From assembly GCF_023276405.1 (NCBI RefSeq), contig NZ_JALRMO010000001.1:6321001-6385000 (forward strand): a stretch of DNA of 64,000 nucleotides. The letters are read 5' to 3'. Every line of letters begins with the position of its first letter. The first letter of the stretch is position 1. Source of the DNA: Paenibacillus hamazuiensis (GTDB taxonomy: Bacteria; Bacillota; Bacilli; Paenibacillales; NBRC-103111). A program made the position numbers and the translations under genes. Below the pieces are notes generated by a model, which was not told the DNA's origin, made no database searches, and was given only the letters and a program-made list of their open reading frames with translations. Below are positions 36,545 through 46,086 of the stretch, in pieces.

Positions 36545-37467
36545 GCGGTTCCCTTCCTTCCCTGAAACATCCGAATTAAGATGGATCCAAAAAACATGGT
36601 GATAAAGGAGGCAACAACGCCACTCGCGCTTGCAGATCCTAAATTGTACCCGTGAAATGCTTCTTCAAATACAAAGTAAGACAGATTGGTCGTCACTTTC
36701 CCGGGTCCACCGGCTGTGATTAAAGCAATTTCACCGAACAGAGGAATAATCATAATGGAGCCCAAGAGCACGCAAATAAATACATACTGTTGAAGAAAGG
36801 GGAGCACTATGTGGAAGAAGGTCGTTACCCTGCCTGCACCATCCATCCGCGATGCTTCCATAACCTCTTCTGGGATCGATTCAAGCGCTGCATGCAGGAT
36901 CAGCATCATGAATGGCGTCCATGACCATACGGCAACCGTAACTACTGTTGCTACCGGATGATTACCAATTATATCGGGTGGTGTCATGCCCAGAAGCTTG
37001 AACAATGCTGCAATAAAACCATACGACGGATCCATCATCATGTTTTTCCACACCAATGCTGTTACCGTAGTCATCACCAAAAAGGGGGCAAACAGAAGAT
37101 TTCTTACGATCGTTTTTCCGACAAATTGACGATGGAGCATTGTTGCAAGCAGCAATCCGATCACGAGCGACACACTTAAAATGATGACTGATAATTTCAA
37201 AGTCGTCCAAACGGCTTGATAAAAAAGGACATCCGTAAACAAGTGTGCATAATTACTCAATCCGACGAATTGTTTGCCCAATTGCGGGTAAAGCAGATTC
37301 CAGTCCAACGTACTAAAATAAAGGGTAATGACAAACGGGACCTGTGTGATTACTGCCAGAAAGGCAATGCTGATAAAGACAACGTACTTTGGGGTTACAA
37401 ATCGTCGATCTCTTTTTTTCTTCATCGATTTTTCGGTTGCCATGGTTTCTTCTATCGCCATCTCCAT
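36541..37467 (-). CDS. ABC sugar importer permease (MalF type)
   Basis: 308 aa with a basic N-terminus, six TM spans and the EAA motif MEASRMDGAGRVTTFFHIVLP. It follows the binding-protein gene after a stem-loop, and its stop overlaps the next permease start by 4 bp. Partner of the MalG-type subunit in a CUT1-family carbohydrate importer. Confidence 0.92.
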   Translation of the reverse strand: MEMAIEETMATEKSMKKKRDRRFVTPKYVVFISIAFLAVITQVPFVITLYFSTLDWNLLYPQLGKQFVGLSNYAHLFTDVLFYQAVWTTLKLSVIILSVSLVIGLLLATMLHRQFVGKTIVRNLLFAPFLVMTTVTALVWKNMMMDPSYGFIAALFKLLGMTPPDIIGNHPVATVVTVAVWSWTPFMMLILHAALESIPEEVMEASRMDGAGRVTTFFHIVLPFLQQYVFICVLLGSIMIIPLFGEIALITAGGPGKVTTNLSYFVFEEAFHGYNLGSASASGVVASFITMFFGSILIRMFQGRKGTA

Positions 37468-37506
37468 ATGGAAGGTTTAACCTCCGTCCCATGATTTAAA
37501 TTTATG

Positions 37507-37537
37507 GGAACCGCTGAAAAAACCATGCAGCGGTTCC
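37507..37537 (-). terminator. Intra-operon stem-loop after binding-protein gene
   Basis: GGAACCGCTG / CAGCGGTTCC, a perfect 10-bp stem with an 11-nt loop, 18 bp after the stop of the binding-protein gene and without a clear T run downstream. Such stems allow higher expression of the binding protein than of the permeases. Confidence 0.7.
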
Positions 37538-37555
37538 TTTAGCATGCAAGTTTTT

Positions 37556-38944
37556 TTACTTCTTGATGTACCCGGCTTTTTTCATAATCTCAGTTGTTTT
37601 CTCCTGCGACTTCTGAAGCGCTTCGTCAACCGACAGTGCCCCTGTTACGACCGCTGCGAAGTTTTGTCCGAATTCGGACGCGAATGCAGCATATTCAGGA
37701 AGATGAATTTGTGCAAGCCCTGTATATGGCACCTGATCTTTAGCTGGTTTGTTGATATCCGCGGAATCAATCAACTCTTTCGTGATTTTCGACCATGGAG
37801 CAGCCTTCAGGTAGTCCTGATTTTCGTAAGTGGAATAACGGGTCCCTGACGGTGCCAGTGCCCAACCTTTCTTATTAGCAACAAGCTTGATATAGTCTTT
37901 GCTTGTAGCCCAAGTGATGAATTCGAACGCTTCTTTCTTATGTGTAGACGAGCTTAAGATGCCCAATCCCCAAGTGTAGAGCCAGTGGCTGCCGTTAGGG
38001 GTAACTTCGACCGGTGCTTTCGCATAACCGATTTTCCCTACTACTTTGGATGTGTTCGGGTCATTCAACATGCCGGCAGCAACTGTCGCATGGTACCACA
38101 TTGCCGCTTTACCTTGGGATATTAATCCTAACCCTTCATTAAATCCTACGTTGGTTGCTCCAGGTTCCCCCGCTTCCTTCAGTAGGTTCACATAGAAGGA
38201 CACTGCTTTTTTGAATTCCGGAGAATTGATTTGTGGATTCCAGTCCATATCGAACCACTTCGCACCAAACGTGTTTATCACTGTGAGCAGTGGTGCCAAT
38301 TGACCATATTGAGGAGTACCGTTCAAAGCGATGCCATACATGCCGTTAGCCGGGTCGTTTAGCTGCTTCGCAAGCTTGTAAATGTCGTCCCAAGTCGGTT
38401 GTTCCGGCATAGTCAAGCCCTTCTGCTCGAACAAGTCTTTACGGTAAAAAATCATATTGCTTTCACCATAGAACGGAAGCGCATACATCTTGTCTTTAAG
38501 TGAAAGCGCTCCGTTAATCGGCTTGATAATATCATTTACATCATAGCTTTTTTGAATATCAGCATTGGCTTCAAACAAAGGGTTTAGCGGCTCTAACCAG
38601 TCGTTTTTGGCCCACGTAGATACCTCGTACGGCCCAATCGTTGCGATATCATATTCGCCCGATTTGGTTGAAACGTTCAACGTTACCTTTTTCCTCAAAT
38701 CGTCGTCTGGCATTGCCGTGAAATTCACTTTAATGCCAGGATGCGTGGACTCAAATTCACCTTTGAGCTCCTCCATTACCTTCATATCCGGATTGTTGAC
38801 GGTTGCAATGTTGATGGTGACAGTCTTCGCTGGAGTACTTGATGACGATTGATTTCCTGATTCGGACGCTTGCGGCTTGCTTTCGCAAGCCGTGACGCTT
38901 GTTGCGGTTACTACAGACAGAATAGCTAGAGTCACTTTTTTCAT
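37556..38944 (-). CDS. Sugar ABC transporter substrate-binding lipoprotein
   Basis: 462 aa. Lipoprotein signal with lipobox SVTAC (Cys ~20) followed by a Ser-rich linker. The body is a CUT1 solute-binding protein (VMEELKGEFESTHPGIKVNF, DIATIGPYEVSTWAKNDWLE, LPFYGESNMIFYRKDLFEQ, SQGKAAMWYHATV). Anchored outside the membrane, it delivers substrate to the permeases. GGGGGAAGG ribosome site. It lies between the aldolase gene (22 bp upstream) and the permeases, suggesting the ligand is a sugar or polyol broken down by this operon. Confidence 0.93.
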   Translation of the reverse strand: MKKVTLAILSVVTATSVTACESKPQASESGNQSSSSTPAKTVTINIATVNNPDMKVMEELKGEFESTHPGIKVNFTAMPDDDLRKKVTLNVSTKSGEYDIATIGPYEVSTWAKNDWLEPLNPLFEANADIQKSYDVNDIIKPINGALSLKDKMYALPFYGESNMIFYRKDLFEQKGLTMPEQPTWDDIYKLAKQLNDPANGMYGIALNGTPQYGQLAPLLTVINTFGAKWFDMDWNPQINSPEFKKAVSFYVNLLKEAGEPGATNVGFNEGLGLISQGKAAMWYHATVAAGMLNDPNTSKVVGKIGYAKAPVEVTPNGSHWLYTWGLGILSSSTHKKEAFEFITWATSKDYIKLVANKKGWALAPSGTRYSTYENQDYLKAAPWSKITKELIDSADINKPAKDQVPYTGLAQIHLPEYAAFASEFGQNFAAVVTGALSVDEALQKSQEKTTEIMKKAGYIKK

Positions 38945-38966
38945 AAATAGACCTTCCCCCTCTATA

Positions 38967-39821
38967 TTAAGTATTTTGGAACACCGCTTGTTGACCAGTA
39001 GTATTGAAATCGTTCAGCTTTGTAATAATCGTCTCTTTTGCCTTTTCCTTACCACGGCTGGCAACATTCAGATAATCAATAGTCGCACTTTGGGACAAAT
39101 CGACGATGCCTTCCATATAAGCTCTTGCGAATTCAGTGAAAATATTAATTTTAGCTATCCCGTTGTCAATGACTCTCCGGATTTCCTCTACCGGTGTTTC
39201 CGACCCACCGTGCAATACTAATGGAACGTTCACACGACTGTTAATTTCACGTAGGATCTGCATATCAAATGTCGGAGCTTGACCTTGGTAATGCCCATGT
39301 GTGTTACCAATAGAAATCGCGAGATAGTCCACACCGGTTTGTTCTACGAAATACACAGCTTCGTTAACGGAGGTCGCTTCATTATGATCTCCTGTTTTAC
39401 TGCTGCCAACGTGGCCTAGTTCGGCTTCTACTGAGACATGTACCGCGTGTGCTACCTTAACAATGTCTCGAGAGATAGCGATATTTTCTTCCAATGGCAA
39501 GAGAGAGCCATCAAACATGACCGATGTAAATCCATACCGCAAAGCTTCAATAACTCTCTCCCAAGTCCTTCCGTGGTCCAAATGGAGCACGACCGGCACG
39601 CTTGCTCTTTGAGCTCTTTGCTTGACAGCAAATACCAAACTTTCAACATCCAGCACTGGGAAGTGTCTGTCAACGATCCCCACAATAACCGGAGCGTGCA
39701 AAGAACTCGCCGTTTCAATAACGGCTTCTACCATCTCCAAATTTAAAACGTTAAACTGCGGTACTGCATACTTTCTACGTTTGGCATCTTGCAATAACTC
39801 GGCTCCTGCAACTAAAGGCAT
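38967..39821 (-). CDS. Class II ketose-bisphosphate aldolase (GatY/KbaY/FbaA family)
   Basis: 284 aa from ATG 39821 (AGGAGGGG upstream; the frame runs 168 bp further up but is AT-rich promoter sequence). Class II aldolase signatures: VVLHLDHGRTWERVIEAL (zinc His), FDGSLLPLEENI, VEAELGHVGSSK, ISIGNTHGHYQG (zinc His), LVLHGGSETPVEEI and INIFTEFARAY. It splits a ketose-1-phosphate or -1,6-bisphosphate to DHAP and an aldehyde. First gene of the leftward operon, divergent from the DeoR regulator. Confidence 0.92.
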   Translation of the reverse strand: MPLVAGAELLQDAKRRKYAVPQFNVLNLEMVEAVIETASSLHAPVIVGIVDRHFPVLDVESLVFAVKQRAQRASVPVVLHLDHGRTWERVIEALRYGFTSVMFDGSLLPLEENIAISRDIVKVAHAVHVSVEAELGHVGSSKTGDHNEATSVNEAVYFVEQTGVDYLAISIGNTHGHYQGQAPTFDMQILREINSRVNVPLVLHGGSETPVEEIRRVIDNGIAKINIFTEFARAYMEGIVDLSQSATIDYLNVASRGKEKAKETIITKLNDFNTTGQQAVFQNT

Positions 39822-39839
39822 TTTCGAACCCCTCCTAGA

Positions 39840-40036
39840 CTTATTCAAAACGAAATCACATCGAAACACATACTCATCATAAATTAGTTTCGTTAATTTG
39901 TCTATACGAAAGTATTTCGAAACCTTATTTTTTATTTTCGTAACTTTTGTGTTGAATTTTGTTTTCGATGTATATAAAATGAATATCAAACGCCATCCAC
40001 CTCCCTCGATAACCGATTAATTTATATTTCGAAACG
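39840..40036. promoter_or_regulatory. Divergent control region with repeated CGAAA motifs
   Basis: At least eight TTTCG/CGAAA motifs occur in 190 bp (for example AACGAAATC, ATCGAAACA, TAGTTTCGTTA, ATTTCGAAACC, TTTCGAAACGAAAGG), some as TTTCGAAA palindromes. DeoR-family repressors bind short repeated elements of this sort, so this is the probable operator of the flanking DeoR gene. GTTTCGTTCG also precedes the second DeoR gene at 43628. Confidence 0.6.
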
Positions 40037-40050
40037 AAAGGAGATTGCTT

Positions 40051-40857
40051 TTGAAAAAAAGATGGAGGGAAATATTACAGCTGTTCGAGGAACAAAATAA
40101 CTTAACTGTCGGCGAGATCAGCGCTCGAATCGGATTGTCAGAAGTGATGGTGAGGAAGTATTTAACCGAATTGGATAGTGAAGGACTCCTTCATAGGAAA
40201 CACGGCAGTGCAAGCTCTTTACATGATCAAAGTGTCCCTTCATTTGAGGCGAGGGAATGGATTCAAATGGATGAGAAACATTGTATAGCCAAAGAAGTTT
40301 CCTACCTGATTCATGACGGGGATTCCGTTATTATGGATGCCGGTACGACTACACTGGCAGTCGCCAAATTTATTAAACATAAAAAAATATCAATCGTAAC
40401 GAATTCGTTGCCTATCGGCATGGAATTAGCGGACTTACCTGGAACCGTATCTCTGACAGGTGGTGATTTAATCAGTGGAAGCATGGCCTTATATGGGCCG
40501 GATACGACCAATTTCCTGAATCAAATTCGTGTCAATAAAGTCATCTTAGGAACGAGCGGCTTTCGAAATGATTTCGGTTTCACGACATCATCTTCCATAG
40601 AAGCCGCTGTTAAACAAAAGATGATAGAATGTGCTAAAGAGGTCATTGTCGCTCTGGATCATACTAAATTTACTCGAATGAATCTCGCTAACATTGCACC
40701 TTTTTCCGTCATTCAAACCGTAGTTACATCAGAGCTGGCACCAATTGACGCAGTAAAAATTTTAAAGGCCCAAGGCATACAAGTCATTATCGCAAAATTG
40801 AGTCAGTCAGAATCCCCATATTCCAATATAAAAACGTATAAAGGAGCCATCGTATGA
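40051..40857 (+). CDS. DeoR family sugar regulator, copy 1
   Basis: 268 aa from TTG 40051 (AAAGGAG 7 nt before; aligns with the start of the paralogue at 43662). N-terminal HTH (LTVGEISARIGLSEVMVRKY, LTELDSEGLLHRKHG) followed by the DeoR sensor domain (DGDSVIMDAGTTTLAVAKFI, VTNSLPIGMEL, LGTSGFRNDFGFTTSSSIEA) which binds phosphosugars. Presumably represses both divergent operons and is released by the ketose phosphate. Its stop overlaps the dehydrogenase start by 4 bp. Confidence 0.92.
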   Translation: MKKRWREILQLFEEQNNLTVGEISARIGLSEVMVRKYLTELDSEGLLHRKHGSASSLHDQSVPSFEAREWIQMDEKHCIAKEVSYLIHDGDSVIMDAGTTTLAVAKFIKHKKISIVTNSLPIGMELADLPGTVSLTGGDLISGSMALYGPDTTNFLNQIRVNKVILGTSGFRNDFGFTTSSSIEAAVKQKMIECAKEVIVALDHTKFTRMNLANIAPFSVIQTVVTSELAPIDAVKILKAQGIQVIIAKLSQSESPYSNIKTYKGAIV

Positions 40858-41888
40858 GCTATTTAGCTGCAGAATATCAAGGGAAACAAGACCTAGCGAT
40901 TGTTGAGAGAAAGTTCAAAGAAATCAAAGGATCGGACGTATTGATCCGAATTGAATCCGCTACCATTTGCGGTACGGACGTTCACATTTTGGCTGGGGAG
41001 CATTTTGCTAAAGCTCCGGTTGTAATCGGACATGAATTCGCAGGCTACGTAGAAGCGATCGGTCAAGACGTTTCTACCATTCAAGTTGGAGACCTCGTAA
41101 CCGTAGAACCTCATATTTTCTGCGGAAACTGTAAGTTTTGTCGCATTGGCAAAGAACATTTGTGTTTAAACAAATTAGCCTTTGGGGTTCATCTTGACGG
41201 TGGATTTGCACAATATTGCGTCGTCCCGGAACGGACTGTTTATAAGGTACCGCAAGGAATGAGTGCTGATGTGGCAGCGTTAACCGAAAACGTAGGATGC
41301 TGTTTGCACGGTGTTGACCGGCTTGATGTTAAACAGGGGGATCACGCCATTATCCTTGGCGGGGGCTTTGTCGGAATCGTACTGGCCGAGCTTATTCGCC
41401 TCCGCGGCGCAAGCAAAGTCATTGTTTCCGAGCCTAATCAAATCAGACGCGATATGCTATTGAGAAGAGGGTTTATTACCATTGATCCGCTAAATGAAAA
41501 CTTGGTAGAAAAGGTAAGCTCCATTACCAACGGTCTCGGTGCTGATATTATTGTGGAGGCAGCTGGAAGACCAGATACAGCCAAGCAATGCGTGGACTTA
41601 GTCGGTCGCGGAGGCACAATTATGTTTTTCGGCGTTGTTCCTCCATCCCATAGTATCGAAATTTCACCGAACGATATTTTCAAACGAGAACTCACAATTC
41701 TAGGCTCTGCTATTAACCCTTATAGCCACCATCGTTCCTTGGAGATTATGGATTCCCTCCACCTCGATGAACTCGTGACGCATAAGTTCCCGCTAAGCAG
41801 GATTGACGAGGCGTTCGAAGCAGCCAGAAAAGGTGTAGGAATCAAAGTTGCCATCCACCCTAACAGCACCGGAGGTACTAGCGAGTGA
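40854..41888 (+). CDS. Zinc-dependent polyol/sugar dehydrogenase
   Basis: 344 aa medium-chain dehydrogenase of the sorbitol/threonine dehydrogenase type. Catalytic zinc site in TICGTDVHILAGEHF and IGHEFAGYVE; structural zinc Cys set CGNCKFCRIGKEHLC; cofactor motif LGGGFVGIVLAELIRLRGA. It probably oxidises a polyol or sugar to the ketose that the PfkB kinase phosphorylates. Translationally coupled by 4-bp overlaps on both sides (DeoR upstream, kinase downstream). Confidence 0.9.
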   Translation: MSYLAAEYQGKQDLAIVERKFKEIKGSDVLIRIESATICGTDVHILAGEHFAKAPVVIGHEFAGYVEAIGQDVSTIQVGDLVTVEPHIFCGNCKFCRIGKEHLCLNKLAFGVHLDGGFAQYCVVPERTVYKVPQGMSADVAALTENVGCCLHGVDRLDVKQGDHAIILGGGFVGIVLAELIRLRGASKVIVSEPNQIRRDMLLRRGFITIDPLNENLVEKVSSITNGLGADIIVEAAGRPDTAKQCVDLVGRGGTIMFFGVVPPSHSIEISPNDIFKRELTILGSAINPYSHHRSLEIMDSLHLDELVTHKFPLSRIDEAFEAARKGVGIKVAIHPNSTGGTSE

Positions 41889-42781
41889 AGGCTCCAATAG
41901 CGTTTGTCGGTACGGCGACATGGGACCAAATAGCCCTCGTTGATCGATTGCCGCAAAGTGACCAGCGTATTAAAGCGCGCGATCTCCTCAGCTGCGGTGG
42001 GGGTCCCGCTGCAAATGCTGCAGTATCGGCACAGGTTCTCGGAGCACCGTGCCTTCTGATTTCCTGTGTTGGAGATGATACAACTGGTAAGAATATCGTG
42101 GATGACCTCCGACGTTACTCAATCGGTACACAAGGCATTCAAATTATACATGGAGGCCGCTCTTCAAACAGTCTCATTCAAGTGGAGAGCACCGGATTGC
42201 GTACTATCACATACTTTGGCGGAGTACTTGCCAAGTATGACCTTCAAGCTTTTCCGGAACAACTGATTGAACAGTGTGCTCTCGTGCACGCAGACGGCAA
42301 CCATCCCGCTCTTACATTAAAAACATTTCAATTAGCTAGACAATATGGGAAGTTGACCTCTCTGGACGGTGGGAATATTCCCGAGGATGTTTTGAACACC
42401 ATGCTGGAATTTGTCGATGTTTTCATTACCGATGTTAAATCACTGCCGGAAGCTTTGCGCGATATGTCATTGGACGAAGCCTGCAAAGAACTGAGCAAGG
42501 CGGGTCCTCGTTGCGTAGCAATTACAAACGGCAAGCATGGTTGCACGATGTGGACCGAGGAAGGCATTCATACCGAACCCGGCATTGCGGTCCAAGTGAT
42601 CGATACGACTGGTGCCGGCGACGACTTTCACGGTGCGTTCGCCTTCGGTTTATGGAAAGGCTTATCTTATGACGCTTGCCTCAAACTCTCCAACATTTTT
42701 GCCGCGATAAGTTGCGAAGGCTTGGGTGGCCGGGGTAAGCTGCTCTCCTTTGATGAATTAGAACAAAAATATCTCAAATGA
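41885..42781 (+). CDS. PfkB family carbohydrate kinase
   Basis: 298 aa ribokinase-fold enzyme. Signature 1 region GGGPAANAAVSAQVLGAP and signature 2 with catalytic Asp in DTTGAGDDFHGAFAFGLW; ITNGKHGCTMW before it. Phosphorylates a sugar with ATP; given the neighbours, a ketose at C1 for later aldol cleavage. Overlaps the dehydrogenase by 4 bp and reads into the cyclase-family gene. Confidence 0.92.
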   Translation: MKAPIAFVGTATWDQIALVDRLPQSDQRIKARDLLSCGGGPAANAAVSAQVLGAPCLLISCVGDDTTGKNIVDDLRRYSIGTQGIQIIHGGRSSNSLIQVESTGLRTITYFGGVLAKYDLQAFPEQLIEQCALVHADGNHPALTLKTFQLARQYGKLTSLDGGNIPEDVLNTMLEFVDVFITDVKSLPEALRDMSLDEACKELSKAGPRCVAITNGKHGCTMWTEEGIHTEPGIAVQVIDTTGAGDDFHGAFAFGLWKGLSYDACLKLSNIFAAISCEGLGGRGKLLSFDELEQKYLK

Positions 42782-42795
42782 TGATGGAGGGTGCA

Positions 42796-43527
42796 ATGGA
42801 GCACATTATCAATAATGTATATAATCAATTGGCAAAGCTGAGAGTAGTGGATCTGTCGGTTACCCTCGAGCCCGGTATTCCACGTTTTCCTACTCATCCA
42901 CATTTGGTGATCGATCAAACCGTTACCCATAAACATGACGGTTATTATTGTCAATCTATTAGCATGGCGGAGCATACGGGCACGCATGTCGACTCCCCTG
43001 CACATATTCATCCTTCAAAAATGGACGTCACTATTGAGACGTTCCCGGTGGATTATTTGATTCGTCCTGCTGTTCGCTACGACCTCAGTCAATTCGACCC
43101 GCAGCCCGGAGAACTCTTGACACCCGAACATTTATTAAAGCTTGAAGAACAGATGGGCGACGGCGTGAAAGAAGGAGAAATCGCGTTGCTCCATTACGGT
43201 TGGATGAAATATTGGGATACTGGAGTAAACTGGAAGTGGTATGCCTCCAACGCGCCGGGGCTAGCAATGGAGGCAGCCAAGCTATTTCAAGAGCGCGGCA
43301 TCCGTGCCATCGGTAGTGATACGATCGCATGCGATCAAGCAATGATCGAAGGAGTCGCCAAAAAATCGTACGGGCATGACGAGTTCTGGTTGCCTAATAA
43401 CATCTTGATCATGGAAAGCTTCGCCAATCTCGATCAACTATCGAATCGCAGCCTGTTCGTAGCCTCCCCGCTGAAAATAAGAAACGGCTCCGGATCCCCA
43501 ATTCGAGCCTGGGCATATTGTTCTTAA
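42796..43527 (+). CDS. Cyclase family protein (kynurenine formamidase-like hydrolase)
   Basis: 243 aa from ATG 42796 (GGAGGGTGC directly upstream; a start at 42778 overlapping the kinase is the alternative). Metal-binding motif HTGTHVDSPAHIHP and later DTIACDQAMIEG/SYGHDEFWLPNNI match the PF04199 cyclase/KynB fold. These metal-dependent hydrolases open amides or lactones; here a sugar-acid lactone is possible but not shown. Last gene of the rightward operon. Confidence 0.87.
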   Translation: MEHIINNVYNQLAKLRVVDLSVTLEPGIPRFPTHPHLVIDQTVTHKHDGYYCQSISMAEHTGTHVDSPAHIHPSKMDVTIETFPVDYLIRPAVRYDLSQFDPQPGELLTPEHLLKLEEQMGDGVKEGEIALLHYGWMKYWDTGVNWKWYASNAPGLAMEAAKLFQERGIRAIGSDTIACDQAMIEGVAKKSYGHDEFWLPNNILIMESFANLDQLSNRSLFVASPLKIRNGSGSPIRAWAYCS

Positions 43528-43661
43528 TATGAATTGTTAGCAAATAAGGATCTTGTCTTCCGGTATTCATGGAATTCAAGATCCTTTCGTTTTTACTTTC
43601 GATCATTTATAATATTGGCATATTATGTTTCGTTCGTAAATTCGAATGATGAGGTGATCGG

Positions 43662-44420
43662 ATGAAGGAAAGATGGACTAAAATCGTTTCTCTTGTAAAT
43701 GGTTCCAAGGAGTTGTCGGTGATTGAATTAAGCAATTCATGCGGGGTTTCGGAAGTCACCATTCGAAAAGATCTTATCGAGTTGGAAAAACAGGGTTTGC
43801 TCATCAGAACTCATGGTGGTGCCGTTGCTCTAACCGAACGAAACGTTCCCTCCTACTTCGCACGAAGTCAATTTGAGACTCCGGAGAAACAAGCGATAGC
43901 AAAAGCTGCTGCGGAGTTAATCGAAGAGGGTGATTCGGTCATCATCGATGCCGGGACAACACCGCTCGCAGTTGCTAGTTACTTAAAAGATAAGAAAATT
44001 TCCGTTGTAACTAACTCTTTGACTGTCGGCATGGAACTATCCGATTCCGCTGGAACTATATCCTTGACTTCCGGCGAAATTATTAATGGCCGGTTGTCCC
44101 TTGCAGGGCCGGATGCCGAGAAATATATAGAATCCTTACGAGTAAATAAAGCCATTATAGGTGCTAGTGGTTTTCGAGCCGATTATGGTTTCACCACCTC
44201 CTCCACCATTGAAGCGGCAATTAAACAGAAGATGGTGAAAGCCGCGAATCAAGTCATTATTGTTGTTGACCATACGAAATTCGATAAGGTCAAACTTGCT
44301 AACTTTATTGCTTTTACAAACATTTACATGGTCGTTACTTCAACAAAAGCTCCCAAAGAAGCATTGCAAGCATTAACTGATAATGGCGTAAAAGTCAAAC
44401 TAGCTGACGTAACTTCATAA
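43662..44420 (+). CDS. DeoR family sugar regulator, copy 2
   Basis: 252 aa from ATG 43662 (GATGAGGTGAT upstream). HTH LSVIELSNSCGVSEVTIRKD, then RTHGGAV; sensor domain EGDSVIIDAGTTPLAVASYL, VTNSLTVGMEL, IGASGFRADYGFTTSSTIEA. Clear paralogue of the DeoR at 40051. It stands alone after the catabolic operon and converges with the YesN-like gene (9-bp gap). It may control the operon jointly or be the leftover of a duplication. Confidence 0.92.
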   Translation: MKERWTKIVSLVNGSKELSVIELSNSCGVSEVTIRKDLIELEKQGLLIRTHGGAVALTERNVPSYFARSQFETPEKQAIAKAAAELIEEGDSVIIDAGTTPLAVASYLKDKKISVVTNSLTVGMELSDSAGTISLTSGEIINGRLSLAGPDAEKYIESLRVNKAIIGASGFRADYGFTTSSTIEAAIKQKMVKAANQVIIVVDHTKFDKVKLANFIAFTNIYMVVTSTKAPKEALQALTDNGVKVKLADVTS

Positions 44421-44429
44421 TGACTTTGT

Positions 44430-46043
44430 TTACCTGAATTCCTGTGGTGTCATGCCGAAATACTTCTTAAATACTTTAATAAAATAATTGGGATTCTGAT
44501 AGCCTAATTGTAAAGCAATTTCATAATTTTTAAGCCTACTGTTTTTTAACAAATAGCATGCCTTTTCCATTTTCAATTTAAAAATATAATCACTTAAATT
44601 TTCCCCCGTCTCCGATTTGAACAATTTGGAAATGTTAACCGGGTGCATATGGGTATATTCGGCGATCGCCTGTAGAGACACATCACTCGTAAGGTTATTT
44701 TGTACGAACTCTTTAATTTGACCAACTTCATATTGGCGAGTCGATACCGTCTCTTGCGTCATGTAATTGCGAATTTGTTCCAATGCTTGAAACGCCCAAT
44801 TCTGTAAGGATGCAACAGAGCGACAAGGAACTAATCCCACAACATCATATAGGTCCGTACTAACAATTTCTTTTAGTTCCTTGCCATTTTTATGCGCGAT
44901 ATAGCTTAATGTCGAATATATACTGAAGAAAACTTCGATTAAGAATTCTTTTGATTCCCCCCACTTTTGTTTGAGTTCATCAAAGATTGATATTAATCTA
45001 TCCGATGATTCCTTCCAATTAGCAGCCTCCATTAGATGTACAAGTAGAGGCGCTTCATAAAGACTTTGTAAGTATGGAGCACGCTCCACTTCCATAATCC
45101 CATTTGCCAAAGTGAAAATTTCCCGTTGATTTCCAACTCTTTTTCGAAATGCAGACAATGCGCTGTGATAAAGCTTTGTTAAGTCCTCAGGAAAGCCACC
45201 CCACTCACTAATCAGTATGGACACCTTGCCTTTTAAGTATCTTTTTATATCTAATTGAAGTTGAACCGCTCTTTCTTCAAAATAAGCATTCGCATATTCC
45301 GGAAGTTTAGAGTTGTTTTCCTGCTTTAAAGAAACAACATAGACCAGATAATCATGGACATCCTTACAATGCCACAATCTAAAGGTGTCATTGAAAATTT
45401 CTTCAGCCATGTTCCCCACAGCATACTCTAGCAGCGAGAGACTATAATAATCTTTTTCCACAAACTCATCTTCCAGCCTTACAATCATAAGCGCGAAAGG
45501 TTCGGCATCAGTGAGAGGAATCTGTAACATTGTGAGTTTCTCGAATAAGTGGGCATAAGATAATTTTTTGCCTTGTAATAATTCGTTTAGTAACTCCGCT
45601 CTGTGTTTGGGGAGATGTTCTCTCATCGTTTGAAGTGCTTTTTGATAACTTAAATCGTTAGCTTGTTCTTTCAGTAGAACGCCCACGACTTCTTTAACTT
45701 TCATATAAATGTGTTCATCACTGATAGGTTTCAATAGATAATCGTACGCATGGTTTGTAATTGCTTTCTTTGCAAACTCAAACTCAGCGTAACCGGAAAG
45801 TAATATTACCTTTGTTTTCTTCCATCTATTTTTTATTAATTCCATAAGAGCAAGACCGTCAATACCTGGCATTCGAATATCCGTAATGACAATATCAATT
45901 GTGGTCGTTTTTAAGATTTCGAGTGCCTCTTCACCGGAGTAAGCTCTAAACACGCTTTCAATTCCTAATTCGCTCCATTGGATCTTAGTTGCCATACTCT
46001 CTACTATATTGATTTCGTCATCTACCAATAGTAGTTGCAACAA
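44430..46043 (-). CDS. Response regulator, AraC-type output (YesN-like)
   Basis: 537 aa. The receiver domain has D55 (IVITDIRMPG) and the Lys in YDYLLKPIS. A long middle region (~150-420) of the YesN type follows, and the C-terminal AraC double HTH (IAEYTHMHPVNISKLFKSET, KNYEIALQLGYQNPNYFIKV, FKKYFGMTPQEFR). Partner of the kinase encoded 43 bp upstream. It probably activates the adjacent importer genes when the kinase senses a carbohydrate. Confidence 0.93.
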   Translation of the reverse strand: MLQLLLVDDEINIVESMATKIQWSELGIESVFRAYSGEEALEILKTTTIDIVITDIRMPGIDGLALMELIKNRWKKTKVILLSGYAEFEFAKKAITNHAYDYLLKPISDEHIYMKVKEVVGVLLKEQANDLSYQKALQTMREHLPKHRAELLNELLQGKKLSYAHLFEKLTMLQIPLTDAEPFALMIVRLEDEFVEKDYYSLSLLEYAVGNMAEEIFNDTFRLWHCKDVHDYLVYVVSLKQENNSKLPEYANAYFEERAVQLQLDIKRYLKGKVSILISEWGGFPEDLTKLYHSALSAFRKRVGNQREIFTLANGIMEVERAPYLQSLYEAPLLVHLMEAANWKESSDRLISIFDELKQKWGESKEFLIEVFFSIYSTLSYIAHKNGKELKEIVSTDLYDVVGLVPCRSVASLQNWAFQALEQIRNYMTQETVSTRQYEVGQIKEFVQNNLTSDVSLQAIAEYTHMHPVNISKLFKSETGENLSDYIFKLKMEKACYLLKNSRLKNYEIALQLGYQNPNYFIKVFKKYFGMTPQEFR

Positions 46044-46086
46044 TTTACATCCCCTCCATACTCACCTATTCGCGATACATTCTTCA

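Noticed and set aside
39840-40036. CGAAA repeats considered as a further transposon end
   Set aside because: Motif is short, occurs in both orientations without fixed spacing, and lies in a divergent promoter beside a DeoR gene, so operator function is more likely.
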